DNA of 64,000 nt from JBKQHQ01 sp052148715 (GTDB lineage: Bacteria > Pseudomonadota > Alphaproteobacteria > Rhizobiales > Xanthobacteraceae): assembly GCA_052148715.1 (NCBI GenBank), contig JBKQHQ010000244.1, positions 76,843 to 140,842 of the forward strand, written 5' to 3'. Shown one piece after another: positions 37,818 through 46,139 of the stretch. Below the pieces are notes generated by a model, which did no database searches, was not told the origin of the DNA, and saw only the letters and a list, made by a program, of their open reading frames with translations. Each line of letters begins with the position of its first letter. Position 1 is the first letter of the stretch. The translations under genes were made by a program, and so were the position numbers.

Positions 37818-37886
37818 CGCTCGTCCCCGCGCAAGCGGGGACCCAGCGGTTTTCCTCTGGACCCCCGCTTGCGCGGGGGTGAGCGG
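37818..37886. repeat. Paired REP-like palindrome (copy 1)
   Basis: Two inverted copies of a ~26-bp unit flank a short spacer. The left unit reads CGCTCGTCCCCGCGCAAGCG (continuing GGGACC); the right unit is its reverse complement with small changes (core CCCCGCTTGCGCGGGG, ending TGAGCGG). Each unit is itself a hairpin. The same pair occurs at 55302-55387. It sits between the binding-protein stop and the gentisate dioxygenase start, so it lies within a transcript. Confidence 0.85.
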
Positions 37887-37912
37887 AAGACGGATGGCGG
37901 CCAGGGGTGCTC

Positions 37913-38851
37913 TCAGCTCTTCGGTAGCTTGGCGTCGATGTTCGAGCTGTCGATCAGCACGTGATGGATGAAGACGCGCGGCTCGACCTTCTCGCCCTTG
38001 AGGTAGCTCGCCAGCACGTCGACGCCGAGGCGGCCCCATGCCACGGGATTGAGCTCGACCGTCAGCGCGATATTGCCTTCCTTCACGGCCTTCAGCGCCG
38101 GCGGCACGCCGTTCATGCCGGTGACGATCGTCTTGCCTTGATGGTTCGCGGCAAGCACCGCCTGCATGGCACCGAGCGCGACATCGTCGTTCGCCGCATA
38201 CACCGCGTCGAGATCGGGATTGGCGACCAGCGCGTCCTCTGTCTGCTTGATGCCGCGCTCGCGGGTGAGTGGCCCGTCGGACTTGAACACGATCTTGATG
38301 TCCGGGTATTTCGCCATCACCTCGGTATAGCCGTCGCTCAGGTTGCGGAAGGTCGGCGCGCCGCTCGGCCCCAGCAGCATCGCCACCTTGCCTTTGCCGT
38401 TAAGATGCTTTGCGGTCCATTCGGCGATATCGCGGCCGATCTGCTTCTCGTCCATGGCGACGTGTAGCGTCTGATTGGGAGAGGTCGATCCGCGCGCGAC
38501 CGACACGATCGGAACCTTGGCCTGCGCCGCTGCGTCATAGGCGGCATTCACTCCGACAGCGTCGATGGGCGAGATGAGGACGCCCTTGACGCCCTTGGCG
38601 ATCAGATCCTGAACGCCGTTGATCTGCTTGAGCTTGTCTTCGTTGGAGGACACCGCCGCCACCTCCCAGCCGAGCTCCTGGGCGCGGGCGCGGATGCCGC
38701 GCAGCATGGCGATGTAGAACGGATTATCGTCCTGCGCGAGCGCGACCCCGATGGTGATCTTCTCGTTTTGCGCCGAGGCCGGCGGCGGCGTCAGCGCGAG
38801 CCAGGCAGCAGACAGGACCGCGGCCAGCACGGAAGTAGCGAGCTTAGACAT
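37913..38851 (-). CDS. Ribose-type ABC transporter substrate-binding protein
   Basis: 312 residues. A signal peptide (LATSVLAAVLSAAWLALTPPPASAQ) is followed by a Peripla_BP_4 fold: KITIGVALAQDDNPFYIAMLRGIRARAQELGWEV, DLIAKGVKGVLISPIDAVGVNAAY, and VAMDEKQIGRDIAEWTAKHL. The hinge and second lobe end with DSSNIDAKL. It is RbsB-like in sequence, but with catabolic aromatic genes on both sides the ligand may not be a sugar (inference). GGAGG lies just before ATG 38851. It is the third gene of the importer set. Confidence 0.88.
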   Translation of the reverse strand: MSKLATSVLAAVLSAAWLALTPPPASAQNEKITIGVALAQDDNPFYIAMLRGIRARAQELGWEVAAVSSNEDKLKQINGVQDLIAKGVKGVLISPIDAVGVNAAYDAAAQAKVPIVSVARGSTSPNQTLHVAMDEKQIGRDIAEWTAKHLNGKGKVAMLLGPSGAPTFRNLSDGYTEVMAKYPDIKIVFKSDGPLTRERGIKQTEDALVANPDLDAVYAANDDVALGAMQAVLAANHQGKTIVTGMNGVPPALKAVKEGNIALTVELNPVAWGRLGVDVLASYLKGEKVEPRVFIHHVLIDSSNIDAKLPKS

Positions 38852-38862
38852 GTCTTCCTCCT

Positions 38863-39909
38863 TCAATGGTGCGAGCGTAGCCGTTCTGCGGCCGCCGCTG
38901 CAATGATAACCACGCCGACGGCCACTCGCTGCCAGTAAGAATCGACATTGAGCAGGTTGAGGCCGTTGCCGAGCACGATCATGATGAACACGCCGATCAC
39001 GCTCTTGTAGAGCACGCCTTCGCCACCTTGGAGGGAGGCGCCGCCGAGCACGACCGCGGCGATAGCGGTGAGCTCGTAAAACTCGCCGGCCGTCGGCTGG
39101 CCGGACTGCAGCCGCGCCGCGAGCATGACGCCGGCGACGCCCGCGAGCGCCCCGCACCAGACGTAGGTCGAGGCGATGATCCGGCGCACCGGAACGCCGG
39201 ATAGGTAAGCGGCTTCACGGCTGCCGCCGGTCGCATATACCCGTCGGCCATACGGCGTCGCCTGCATCACAAAGGACAGCGCGGCGAGCAGCAGGGCCGG
39301 CACCCAGATGAGATAGTGGACACCCAAGAAGCGGGCCGACCCGAAGGCCACGAACTCGCTCGGCAAACCCATCTCACCGCTGACCGGTGCGCCGCCGGTG
39401 ATCAGAAACACCAGCCCGCGCACCAGCACCATGGTGCCGAGCGTGGTGATGAATGGATTGACGTTGAGCTCCGCGATCACGAGCCCATTCAGCAGGCCGA
39501 CCAGCGCGCCTGCGGCGATCCCCGCGAGTGCGCCGGCGACGGGACCAGCGACCAGCATCACCATGCTGGCGACGCATCCGGACAAGGCGGCGGTCGATCC
39601 GACCGAGAGATCGAAGCCGCCGCCAATGATGACGAAGGTCATGCCCATGGCGATCACCGCCATGATCGACGATTGCACGAGAATGTTTGTGAGATTGAGC
39701 GGCGACAAGAATCGGCTGGTGAGCAGCGCCGTGACCAGGCAGAGCACGATCAGGGTTAGAAGAGGAATCTGCCCGGTAAGGTTCAGGCGGCCGACTGCCG
39801 CGATGCCGGCGGCCTTTGCGGTTGCGGCATTCGCCCCATCCGCTTGCGACGCGAGTGCGGCAAGTGGGGAGGAATGAGCGTCGCGCGACAGCGAATTTGG
39901 GTCGCTCAT
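38863..39909 (-). CDS. Ribose-type ABC transporter permease (RbsC family)
   Basis: 348-residue BPD_transp_2 permease with 8-10 helices. Family marks are NLTNILVQSSIMAVIAMGMTFVIIGGGFDLSVGS near residues 84-118, FITTLGTMVLVRGLVFLITGG, GRRVYATGGSREAAYLSGV, and LGGASLQGGEGVLYKSVIG near the end. The N-terminal ~45 residues are hydrophilic and variable. It starts one base after the ATPase stop, and the binding-protein gene starts 11 bp after its end, so this is one operon. Confidence 0.9.
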   Translation of the reverse strand: MSDPNSLSRDAHSSPLAALASQADGANAATAKAAGIAAVGRLNLTGQIPLLTLIVLCLVTALLTSRFLSPLNLTNILVQSSIMAVIAMGMTFVIIGGGFDLSVGSTAALSGCVASMVMLVAGPVAGALAGIAAGALVGLLNGLVIAELNVNPFITTLGTMVLVRGLVFLITGGAPVSGEMGLPSEFVAFGSARFLGVHYLIWVPALLLAALSFVMQATPYGRRVYATGGSREAAYLSGVPVRRIIASTYVWCGALAGVAGVMLAARLQSGQPTAGEFYELTAIAAVVLGGASLQGGEGVLYKSVIGVFIMIVLGNGLNLLNVDSYWQRVAVGVVIIAAAAAERLRSHH

Positions 39910-39910
39910 C

Positions 39911-41386
39911 TCATCCGCCGATCGCGGCCCGCAGCTGCGGCTCGTCGAGGCCAACGCCGCGGTCCAGGCGCGCCGCGATCCGGCCTTGACGTACCGCGAG
40001 CACGCTGTCGCACAAATGGGTGAGCTCGCCGAGATCGCTCGAGCTTATCAGCGCGCCGCCGCCGCGCCGGATGAAATCACGCACGAGCGCATGGATCTGC
40101 GCTTTCGCGCCGACGTCGATCCCCTGCGTCGGTTCGAGCAGGAGCAGCACGGCCACCCGTCGCGCCAGCCATTTCGCCAAGATCACCTTCTGCTGGTTGC
40201 CGCCGGACAGTGCACTCACTTTGAGCTCGGGCCTTCGTGGGCGGACGTCGAGCAAGTCCATGAGGTCGCGCACCATGCGATCGCCGGCGGTGCGGTCGAA
40301 GCATCCGGCGCGCGTCAGCAGGTCGAGACTCGGCAACAAGATATTATCGTGCACCGATTGGTTCATGACGAGGCCCAGCGCCCGCTCGCCGGGCACGAAG
40401 CCGATGCCGGCGCGGATCGCTGCCGCCGGATCGGCCAAGCGCCGCGCCCGGCCCTTGATCGTAACGACATGAGGCTCGTCGGCCGCACCGAACAAGGCGC
40501 GCAGCATCGGTTCGGTGCCGCTGCCGAGTAGGCCCGCGAGCCCTAAAATTTCACCTGAGCGTAGGCGGATTGCATCCCCGGCATTGGTTCGGGGACCTTC
40601 GAGCAATACCTCCCGGGGCTCCGCCGCGGCGGGCGAAAAGTCTTCGGGGCTCTGTCCGGTCATGGCAGCGATCAGATCGCCGACCGCGAACGCTCCGCGC
40701 CTGGCCACCGCGGTGACGCGGCCATCGCGCATGATGGTGCAACGGTCGGCCAGCGCCACCACCTCGTCGAGCTGATGCGAGATGTAGACGATCGCCGTGC
40801 CAAGCGCCTTCATCCGTTCGAGCACGGCGAACAATCTCGCAATCTCGCGCTTCTCCAGCGCGGCGGTCGGCTCGTCAAGTACGAAGATGCGGCAGCGTCG
40901 GTGCAAGGCCTTGGCAATGGCGACAAGCTGGCGCTCGGCGAAGCTCAACCGTCCGACCCGCAGATTTACATCCGGGGTGTAGTCGAGCTGCGCGAGGACC
41001 GCGCGTGCCTCGTCCCGCATCCGCGCACGGTCAACGGTCGGCAGGAATCCGATCAGGCGCCGAACCGGAAGATCGCCCAACGCGATGTTCTCGGCGATCG
41101 ACAGGGCCGGCACCAGCCGCAGCTCCTGCGGGATGGTGACGATGCCGGCCGCGATCGCATCGCGTGGGCTTGCGAACCGGCGAGGCCAGCCGTCGATGCG
41201 GATTTCGCCGCGATCCGGATGATGCACCCCGCCGAGGATTTTGATCAACGTCGACTTGCCGGCACCGTTCTCGCCGACGATGGCGTGGATCTCGCCGTAG
41301 TCGACATCGAAGTCGACGCCGTCGAGCGCCGTGGTCGAGCCGAATTTTTTGGTGACGCCACTGACGCTCGCCGCCTTGCCGGTCAT
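39911..41386 (-). CDS. Ribose-type ABC transporter ATP-binding protein (tandem ATPase, RbsA/XylG family)
   Basis: 491 residues with two fused nucleotide-binding domains. The first has Walker A GENGAGKSTLIKILGG (~38-53), the LSFAERQLVAIAKAL signature region, and Walker B IFVLDEPTAALE. The second begins near 250, has a degenerate Walker A (LAGLLGSGTEPMLRALFG) typical of RbsA, then SALSGGNQQKVILAKWL and LLLEPTQGIDVGAK. The first domain therefore carries the full ATPase site. Its ATG lies 85 bp downstream of the bifunctional monooxygenase stop, consistent with one transcript. Substrate not determined. Confidence 0.9.
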   Translation of the reverse strand: MTGKAASVSGVTKKFGSTTALDGVDFDVDYGEIHAIVGENGAGKSTLIKILGGVHHPDRGEIRIDGWPRRFASPRDAIAAGIVTIPQELRLVPALSIAENIALGDLPVRRLIGFLPTVDRARMRDEARAVLAQLDYTPDVNLRVGRLSFAERQLVAIAKALHRRCRIFVLDEPTAALEKREIARLFAVLERMKALGTAIVYISHQLDEVVALADRCTIMRDGRVTAVARRGAFAVGDLIAAMTGQSPEDFSPAAAEPREVLLEGPRTNAGDAIRLRSGEILGLAGLLGSGTEPMLRALFGAADEPHVVTIKGRARRLADPAAAIRAGIGFVPGERALGLVMNQSVHDNILLPSLDLLTRAGCFDRTAGDRMVRDLMDLLDVRPRRPELKVSALSGGNQQKVILAKWLARRVAVLLLLEPTQGIDVGAKAQIHALVRDFIRRGGGALISSSDLGELTHLCDSVLAVRQGRIAARLDRGVGLDEPQLRAAIGG

Positions 41387-41471
41387 GCGCTCGCTCGGAT
41401 TGCGTGATGGTCAGTGTGGGACGTAGGCGGCGTGCGCTTGCTGCATCTGGTTTCTCCTCGCGGCCCGCGGG

Positions 41472-43817
41472 CTATTCCGCCGCCTGCTTCCAGGACTGGC
41501 GGTGCGTCTTCGGCTTGGTCTTGCGGCGCAGCTCGATCAGCTCCTCGCGGTCGCGGCGGCTGTTGCGGAAAATCTGCTCCTTGCCCGCGAGATATTGAGG
41601 CGGACAGTGGATCGAGGGCACGTCGTACCAGGCGGCCGCGCGCATGGTGAAGGCCGGATCGGCCAGATGCGGGCGGGCAAGCGCGACGAGGTCGGCGCGG
41701 CCGGCGGCAACGATCGTGTTCACCTGATCGGCCGTGGTGATATTTCCGACGCACATCGTGGCGAGCCCACCCTCGTTGCGGATCTGATCGGAGAACGGCG
41801 TCTGGAACATGCGCCCGTAAATCGGTTGCGCATTGGCGACCGTCTGACCGGTCGATACGTCGATCAGATCGCAGCCGGCGTCAGCGAACATTTCCGCCAC
41901 CTTAACCGCGTCATCGCCGGTAAGCCCGCCTTCCGCCCAGTCGGTCGCGGAGATGCGTACCGACATCGGCTTCTCGTCAGGCCAAGCGGCGCGCATGGCG
42001 CGAAAAACCTCGAGCGGGAAGCGCATGCGGTTCTCAAGCGAGCCGCCGTATTGGTCGGTGCGCACATTGGTCAGAGGTGAGATGAAGCTCGCCAGCAGAT
42101 AGCCATGCGCTGCGTGCATCTCGACCATGTCGAAACCGGCGCGCAGCGTGCGCTTGGTAGCGGCGACGAAATCCGCGACGATTTTGTCCATCTCAGTGCG
42201 CGTCAGCTCGCGCGGAACTTGGCTGTGCGGGAAGTAGGGGAGGGGCGAAGCCGAGACGATCGGCCAAGAACCTTGCTCGAGCGGCTCGTCGAGGCCATCC
42301 CACATCAGCTTGGTCGCGCCCTTGCGGCCGGCATGGCCGAGCTGCATGCAGATTTTCCCCGCCGAATTGGCGTGCACGAAATCGACAATGCGCTTCCACG
42401 CGGCCTCCTGGGCGTCGTTGTAGAGGCCGGTGCAGCCGGGCGAGATCCTGGCCTCCGCCGACACGTCGGTCATCTCGCTGAACACGAGGCCGGCGCCGCC
42501 GACGGCGCGGCTGCCCAGATGCACGAGGTGCCAGTCATTGGGCATGCCGTCGACAGCGGAGTATTGGCACATCGGCGAGACCACGACGCGGTTATGCAGC
42601 GTCATGCCGCGCAGACGGAACGGCTGAAACATCGGCACGGCCGGATGCGCGAGATCGACCTCAAACCCTTGCGCGCGCACCTCGCGGGCGACGACCTGAT
42701 CAAGCTCGGCGACGAATTCGGGCGCGCGAAGCAACAGGTTCTCATAGGTGATAGCCTTGGCGCGAGTCATCAGGCCGAAGGCGAAGCGAGTCGGATGCAT
42801 CGGCCAGAACCGCTGCATGTGCTCGAACCAAACGAGCGACACGTCGGCCGAATGCTGGGTCTTCTCGACCTCGTCGCGCCGCTGCGATTCGAAGTGTGTG
42901 AGCGCCGAGGCGACATCGCGGCCGCCGGTCTCGCGGAAGGCCTGGTAGAGCGCGATCGCGTCCTCCATGGCGAGCTTGGTGCCGGAGCCGATCGACCAGT
43001 GCGCGGTCGCCTTGGCGTCGCCGAGGATCACGATGTTCTCGTGTGTCCAGCGCGCGCAGCGGATGGTCGGAAAATTGCGCCAGAGCGAGCGGTTGGTGAT
43101 CAGCTTGTGGCCCTGAAGCTCCTCGGCAAAAACTTTTTCCAAGAACCGTGCAGAACCTGCTTCGTCGAGCTTGTCGAGACCCGCGCGCGCAAAAGTTTGC
43201 GGGTCGGTCTCCATGACCCAGGTCGAGCGGCCCGCCTCGTACTGATAGCAATGGGCGATGAAGATGCCGTGCTCGGTCTCGCGGAAGAAGAACGTAAAGG
43301 CGTCGAACGGACGGGTCGAGCCCATCCAGGAGAACTTGTTGGGCCGCAGATCGATCGTCGGCCGGAACGCATCGGCAAACGTCTCACGCATGCGCGAGTT
43401 GACGCCGTCGGCGCCGACGACGAGATCGGCTTCGGAGCGGATCGCATCGAGATCGGTGATTTCGGTGTTGAAGCGCAGCTCTACGCCGAGCGCGCGGGCG
43501 CGGTCGTGCAGGAGTTTTAGGAGCGTCGTGCGGGCGCAGCCACAGAACCCGTTGCCGCCGATGCGGTGCCGGGTGCCCTTGAAATGGATTTCGATGTCGT
43601 CCCAGTAGGCGAAGTTCTCGATGATCGCCTGATAGCTTTCGCGGTCGTAGGTCTCAAAGGTCTCGAGCGTCTCATCGGAGAAGACGACGCCGAAGCCGAA
43701 GGTGTCATCGGGCTGGTTGCGCTCGAATACCGTGATGCGCGTCTGCGGCCACGCCTTCTTCATCAGAATCGAAAAATAGAGACCGGCCGGCCCACCGCCG
43801 ATGACGTGAACCTTCAT
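41472..43817 (-). CDS. Bifunctional aryl-CoA flavin monooxygenase / Old Yellow Enzyme (2-aminobenzoyl-CoA monooxygenase/reductase or salicylyl-CoA 5-hydroxylase type)
   Basis: 781-residue natural fusion. The N-terminal half is a class A FAD monooxygenase: GGGPAGLYFSILMKKAWP for ADP binding, ADLVVGADGVNSRMR, and the GD motif ILGDAKATAHWSIGSGTKLAMEDA. From about residue 395 an OYE barrel follows: FRLRGMTLHNRVVVSPMCQ, QLGHAGRKGATKL, and EMHAAHGYLLASFISPLTN. This architecture is that of 2-aminobenzoyl-CoA monooxygenase/reductase of Azoarcus evansii, which hydroxylates and then dearomatises anthranilyl-CoA; database annotation often says salicylyl-CoA 5-hydroxylase/oxidoreductase. The divergent ligase, beta-oxidation and RidA genes favour the anthranilate reading, while the co-directional gentisate dioxygenase favours salicylate. 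Both remain possible. Confidence 0.9.
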   Translation of the reverse strand: MKVHVIGGGPAGLYFSILMKKAWPQTRITVFERNQPDDTFGFGVVFSDETLETFETYDRESYQAIIENFAYWDDIEIHFKGTRHRIGGNGFCGCARTTLLKLLHDRARALGVELRFNTEITDLDAIRSEADLVVGADGVNSRMRETFADAFRPTIDLRPNKFSWMGSTRPFDAFTFFFRETEHGIFIAHCYQYEAGRSTWVMETDPQTFARAGLDKLDEAGSARFLEKVFAEELQGHKLITNRSLWRNFPTIRCARWTHENIVILGDAKATAHWSIGSGTKLAMEDAIALYQAFRETGGRDVASALTHFESQRRDEVEKTQHSADVSLVWFEHMQRFWPMHPTRFAFGLMTRAKAITYENLLLRAPEFVAELDQVVAREVRAQGFEVDLAHPAVPMFQPFRLRGMTLHNRVVVSPMCQYSAVDGMPNDWHLVHLGSRAVGGAGLVFSEMTDVSAEARISPGCTGLYNDAQEAAWKRIVDFVHANSAGKICMQLGHAGRKGATKLMWDGLDEPLEQGSWPIVSASPLPYFPHSQVPRELTRTEMDKIVADFVAATKRTLRAGFDMVEMHAAHGYLLASFISPLTNVRTDQYGGSLENRMRFPLEVFRAMRAAWPDEKPMSVRISATDWAEGGLTGDDAVKVAEMFADAGCDLIDVSTGQTVANAQPIYGRMFQTPFSDQIRNEGGLATMCVGNITTADQVNTIVAAGRADLVALARPHLADPAFTMRAAAWYDVPSIHCPPQYLAGKEQIFRNSRRDREELIELRRKTKPKTHRQSWKQAAE

Positions 43818-43884
43818 GGTGCCTCCATGAGCGACGAGCCGACCGAAGCACGCTTCGCGTCGCGGCCTCGGTCATGCAACTTAG

Positions 43885-43952
43885 TTTAAGCTTAAAATAT
43901 CTCCGCGGCAACACGAAAATGCTTGAACGCAAGAATTTGAAGCTTAAAATAT
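43885..43952. promoter_or_regulatory. AT-rich operator region with duplicated AAGCTTAAAATAT sites
   Basis: The 13-bp sequence AAGCTTAAAATAT occurs at 43888-43900 and again at 43940-43952, 52 bp apart (about five helical turns). Each is centred on the palindrome AAGCTT (the first extended to TTTAAGCTTAAA). They lie between the divergent monooxygenase (start 43817) and SDR (start 44028) genes. AT-rich palindromes of this kind suit a MarR dimer, and a marR gene is the second gene of the right-hand operon, so autoregulation and joint control are likely (inference). Confidence 0.6.
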
Positions 43953-44027
43953 TTAGCCAATGGCGGCTGCCCAACGGCCCTTGGCCGAGGAGGGCGAGCC
44001 CGTTGGCGAATTGGCAGAACGTATCCC

Positions 44028-44789
44028 ATGGCGCGTCTCGACGGACAACATGCGGCGGTAACCGGCGGTGGGCGGGGCATCGGTCGCGCCGTCGCGGCGG
44101 CCCTGACCGACGCGGGCGCCCGGGTGACCGTGCTGGGGCGCCATGAGCAAAGCCTCGCCGAGGCGGTCGCGGCAGGCCATGCGCAGGCCTATCGCGTCGC
44201 CGATGTCACCGACGAGGGCGCGATGCGCGCCGCGCTCGGCACGGCCGCGGCGGAGCGCGGGCCGATCGACATTCTGGTGGCGAATGCCGGAGGGGCTGAC
44301 GCCGCTCCGTTTGGGAAAACGACGCCGGATCAGTTCCGCCGTTTGTTCGAGCTCAATGTGGTGGGAATCGTCCACGCGGCGCAAGCGGTGCTGAGCGGCA
44401 TGGTCGAGCGCGGCTTCGGCCGCATCATCGCCATGGCCTCGACGGCCGGGCTCAAGGGCTACGGCTACGTCTCGGCCTATTGCGTGGCGAAGCATGCGGC
44501 AGTCGGATTGGTGCGCGCGCTTGCGCTCGAGACAGCGCGTACCGGCGTGACCGTCAATGCGGTCTGTCCGGGTTATACAGACACCGATCTGATGCGAGAG
44601 AGCCTGGAGCGGATTTCAGCGAAAACCGGCCGCTCCCACGAAGAGGCGCTGGCGGCGCTGCTGCAGCAATCGCCGCTCGGGCGCTTGGTGAAGCCCGACG
44701 AGGTCGCGGCCGCGGTTCTGTTCCTCTGCTCCAAGGAGGCCGCCGCGATCAGCGGGACGACGATCGCCATTGCGGGTGGGGAGGTTTAG
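44028..44789 (+). CDS. SDR-family oxidoreductase (probable 3-hydroxyacyl-CoA dehydrogenase)
   Basis: 253-residue classical short-chain dehydrogenase. The NAD(P) motif is TGGGRGIG (residues 12-19), then LVANAGG (about 83), the catalytic serine region IAMASTAGLKG, and YxxxK in SAYCVAKHAAVGL (about 149-153). The tail GRLVKPDEVAAAVLFLCSKEAAAISGTTIAIAGGE is typical of FabG-like and hydroxyacyl-CoA dehydrogenases. As first gene of an operon with hydratase, acyl-CoA dehydrogenase and ligase, it most likely oxidises a hydroxy-CoA intermediate after ring cleavage or dearomatisation. Two bases separate it from the marR start. Confidence 0.88.
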   Translation: MARLDGQHAAVTGGGRGIGRAVAAALTDAGARVTVLGRHEQSLAEAVAAGHAQAYRVADVTDEGAMRAALGTAAAERGPIDILVANAGGADAAPFGKTTPDQFRRLFELNVVGIVHAAQAVLSGMVERGFGRIIAMASTAGLKGYGYVSAYCVAKHAAVGLVRALALETARTGVTVNAVCPGYTDTDLMRESLERISAKTGRSHEEALAALLQQSPLGRLVKPDEVAAAVLFLCSKEAAAISGTTIAIAGGEV

Positions 44790-44791
44790 GG

Positions 44792-45316
44792 GTGGACAAC
44801 ACAACAAGCACGGCACTCGACGCGGAGACGAAAGTCACCGAGCGGCCGGGAGATCACGAAGCGGAGCTGCGGCTTTGGTTGCGGCTGTTGACCTGCACGA
44901 CGCTGATCGAGGGCGAGCTGCGCCGACGCCTGCGCAACAGCTTTGACGTCACGCTGCCGCGGTTCGACCTGATGGCGCAGCTCGACAAGACTCCGAGCGG
45001 CATGACGCTCGGCGAATTGTCGAAGCGGATGATGGTGTCGAACGGCAATATCACTGGGCTCGTGGAACGGCTGGTGGCGCAAGGCTTGCTCGATCGGCGC
45101 GCGTCGCCGAGCGACCGCCGTGTCCAGCTCGTGAGCTTGACGGCGGAGGGCAGGCGCACGTTTCGCACGATGGCGCGGGCCAATGCCGACTGGGTCTCCG
45201 AGCTGTTTGCCGATCTGGGCCCGCCGGATATCGAGCTGCTGATGGGCCTCTTGGCCAAGACCAAACAATCGGCGCGCCGGGCGAGCGCGCGCGGAGAGGG
45301 CAATGAGCGCCGCTAA
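44792..45316 (+). CDS. MarR-family transcriptional regulator
   Basis: 174-residue winged-helix regulator. The dimerisation helices are followed by LPRFDLMAQLDKTPSGMTLGELSKRMMVSNGNITGLVERLVAQGLLDRRASPSDRRVQLVSLTAEGRRTF (about 52-121), the standard MarR wing with DxRxxxxxLT-like ending. It starts with GTG 44792, two bases after the SDR stop; its end overlaps the enoyl-CoA hydratase gene by 14 bp. Relatives in benzoate/hydroxycinnamate operons are repressors released by aryl-CoA thioesters, which would suit this cluster. The likely operator is the duplicated site at 43885-43952. Confidence 0.9.
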   Translation: MDNTTSTALDAETKVTERPGDHEAELRLWLRLLTCTTLIEGELRRRLRNSFDVTLPRFDLMAQLDKTPSGMTLGELSKRMMVSNGNITGLVERLVAQGLLDRRASPSDRRVQLVSLTAEGRRTFRTMARANADWVSELFADLGPPDIELLMGLLAKTKQSARRASARGEGNERR

Positions 45317-46136
45317 TCCGGTCTCGCTTCCGCTTTTGGGCTACGCGGCCCGCCACGTGCGGTTCGCCGTTGCGGGCAAGGTCGCAACGCTGACCCTCGA
45401 CCGGCCGGACAAGAAGAACCCGCTGACCTTCGAGAGCTACGCGGAGATCGTGGATCTTTTCCGCGCCGCTGCGAAGGACAAGGCCGTGAAGGCCGTCGTC
45501 GTCACCGGCGCCGGTGGTAATTTCTGCTCGGGCGGCGACGTCTTCGAGATCATCGGGCCGCTGGTCGAGATGGGCACCGCGGAGCTGCTCGACTTCACGC
45601 GGATGACCGGCGAGGTCGTCAAGGCGATGCGCGCATGTCCGCAGCCGATCGTTGCCGCGATCGACGGCGTCTGCGCCGGCGCCGGCGCAATCATCGCCAT
45701 GGCGTCCGACATCCGCATTGGCACCGCGAAGGCCAAGGTCGCGTTTCTGTTCAATCGCGTCGGCCTTGCGGGCTGCGATATGGGCGCTTGCGCCATCCTG
45801 CCGCGCATCATCGGCGCTGGCCGCGCGGCCGAGCTTCTCTACACCGGCCGTGTGCTTGCCGGCGAGGAGGCGGAACGCTGGGGCTTCTTCAACCGCCTGG
45901 TCGAGCCGAACGCCGTTTTGCCGCGTGCGCAAGAGCTCGCCACCGAGCTTGCCTCCGGTCCGACCTTCGCCAACGCCATGACCAAGCGCATGCTCGACAT
46001 GGAATGGGCGATGTCGGTCGAGACCGCGATCGAGGCCGAGGCTGTCGCGCAGGCCCTTTGCATGGAGACCGAAGATTTTGCCCGCGCGTTCCGGGCCTTT
46101 GCGGCCAAGCAGAAGCCCGTATTCGAGGGGAACTGA
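45303..46136 (+). CDS. Enoyl-CoA hydratase/isomerase family protein
   Basis: 277-residue crotonase-fold protein. The oxyanion-hole segments are GAGGNFCSGGDVFEI (about residues 60-74) and the DGVCAGAGAIIAMASDIRIG stretch (about 121-140). The usual catalytic glutamate after the second segment is not obvious: the region reads FLFNRVGLAGCDMGACAILPR, with Asp where Glu is often found, so the reaction may differ from simple hydration. The N-terminus is extended (~25 residues) compared with EchA. It is third in the catabolic operon, overlaps marR by 14 bp and ends three bases before the acyl-CoA dehydrogenase. Confidence 0.88.
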   Translation: MSAANPVSLPLLGYAARHVRFAVAGKVATLTLDRPDKKNPLTFESYAEIVDLFRAAAKDKAVKAVVVTGAGGNFCSGGDVFEIIGPLVEMGTAELLDFTRMTGEVVKAMRACPQPIVAAIDGVCAGAGAIIAMASDIRIGTAKAKVAFLFNRVGLAGCDMGACAILPRIIGAGRAAELLYTGRVLAGEEAERWGFFNRLVEPNAVLPRAQELATELASGPTFANAMTKRMLDMEWAMSVETAIEAEAVAQALCMETEDFARAFRAFAAKQKPVFEGN

Positions 46137-46139
46137 GCC

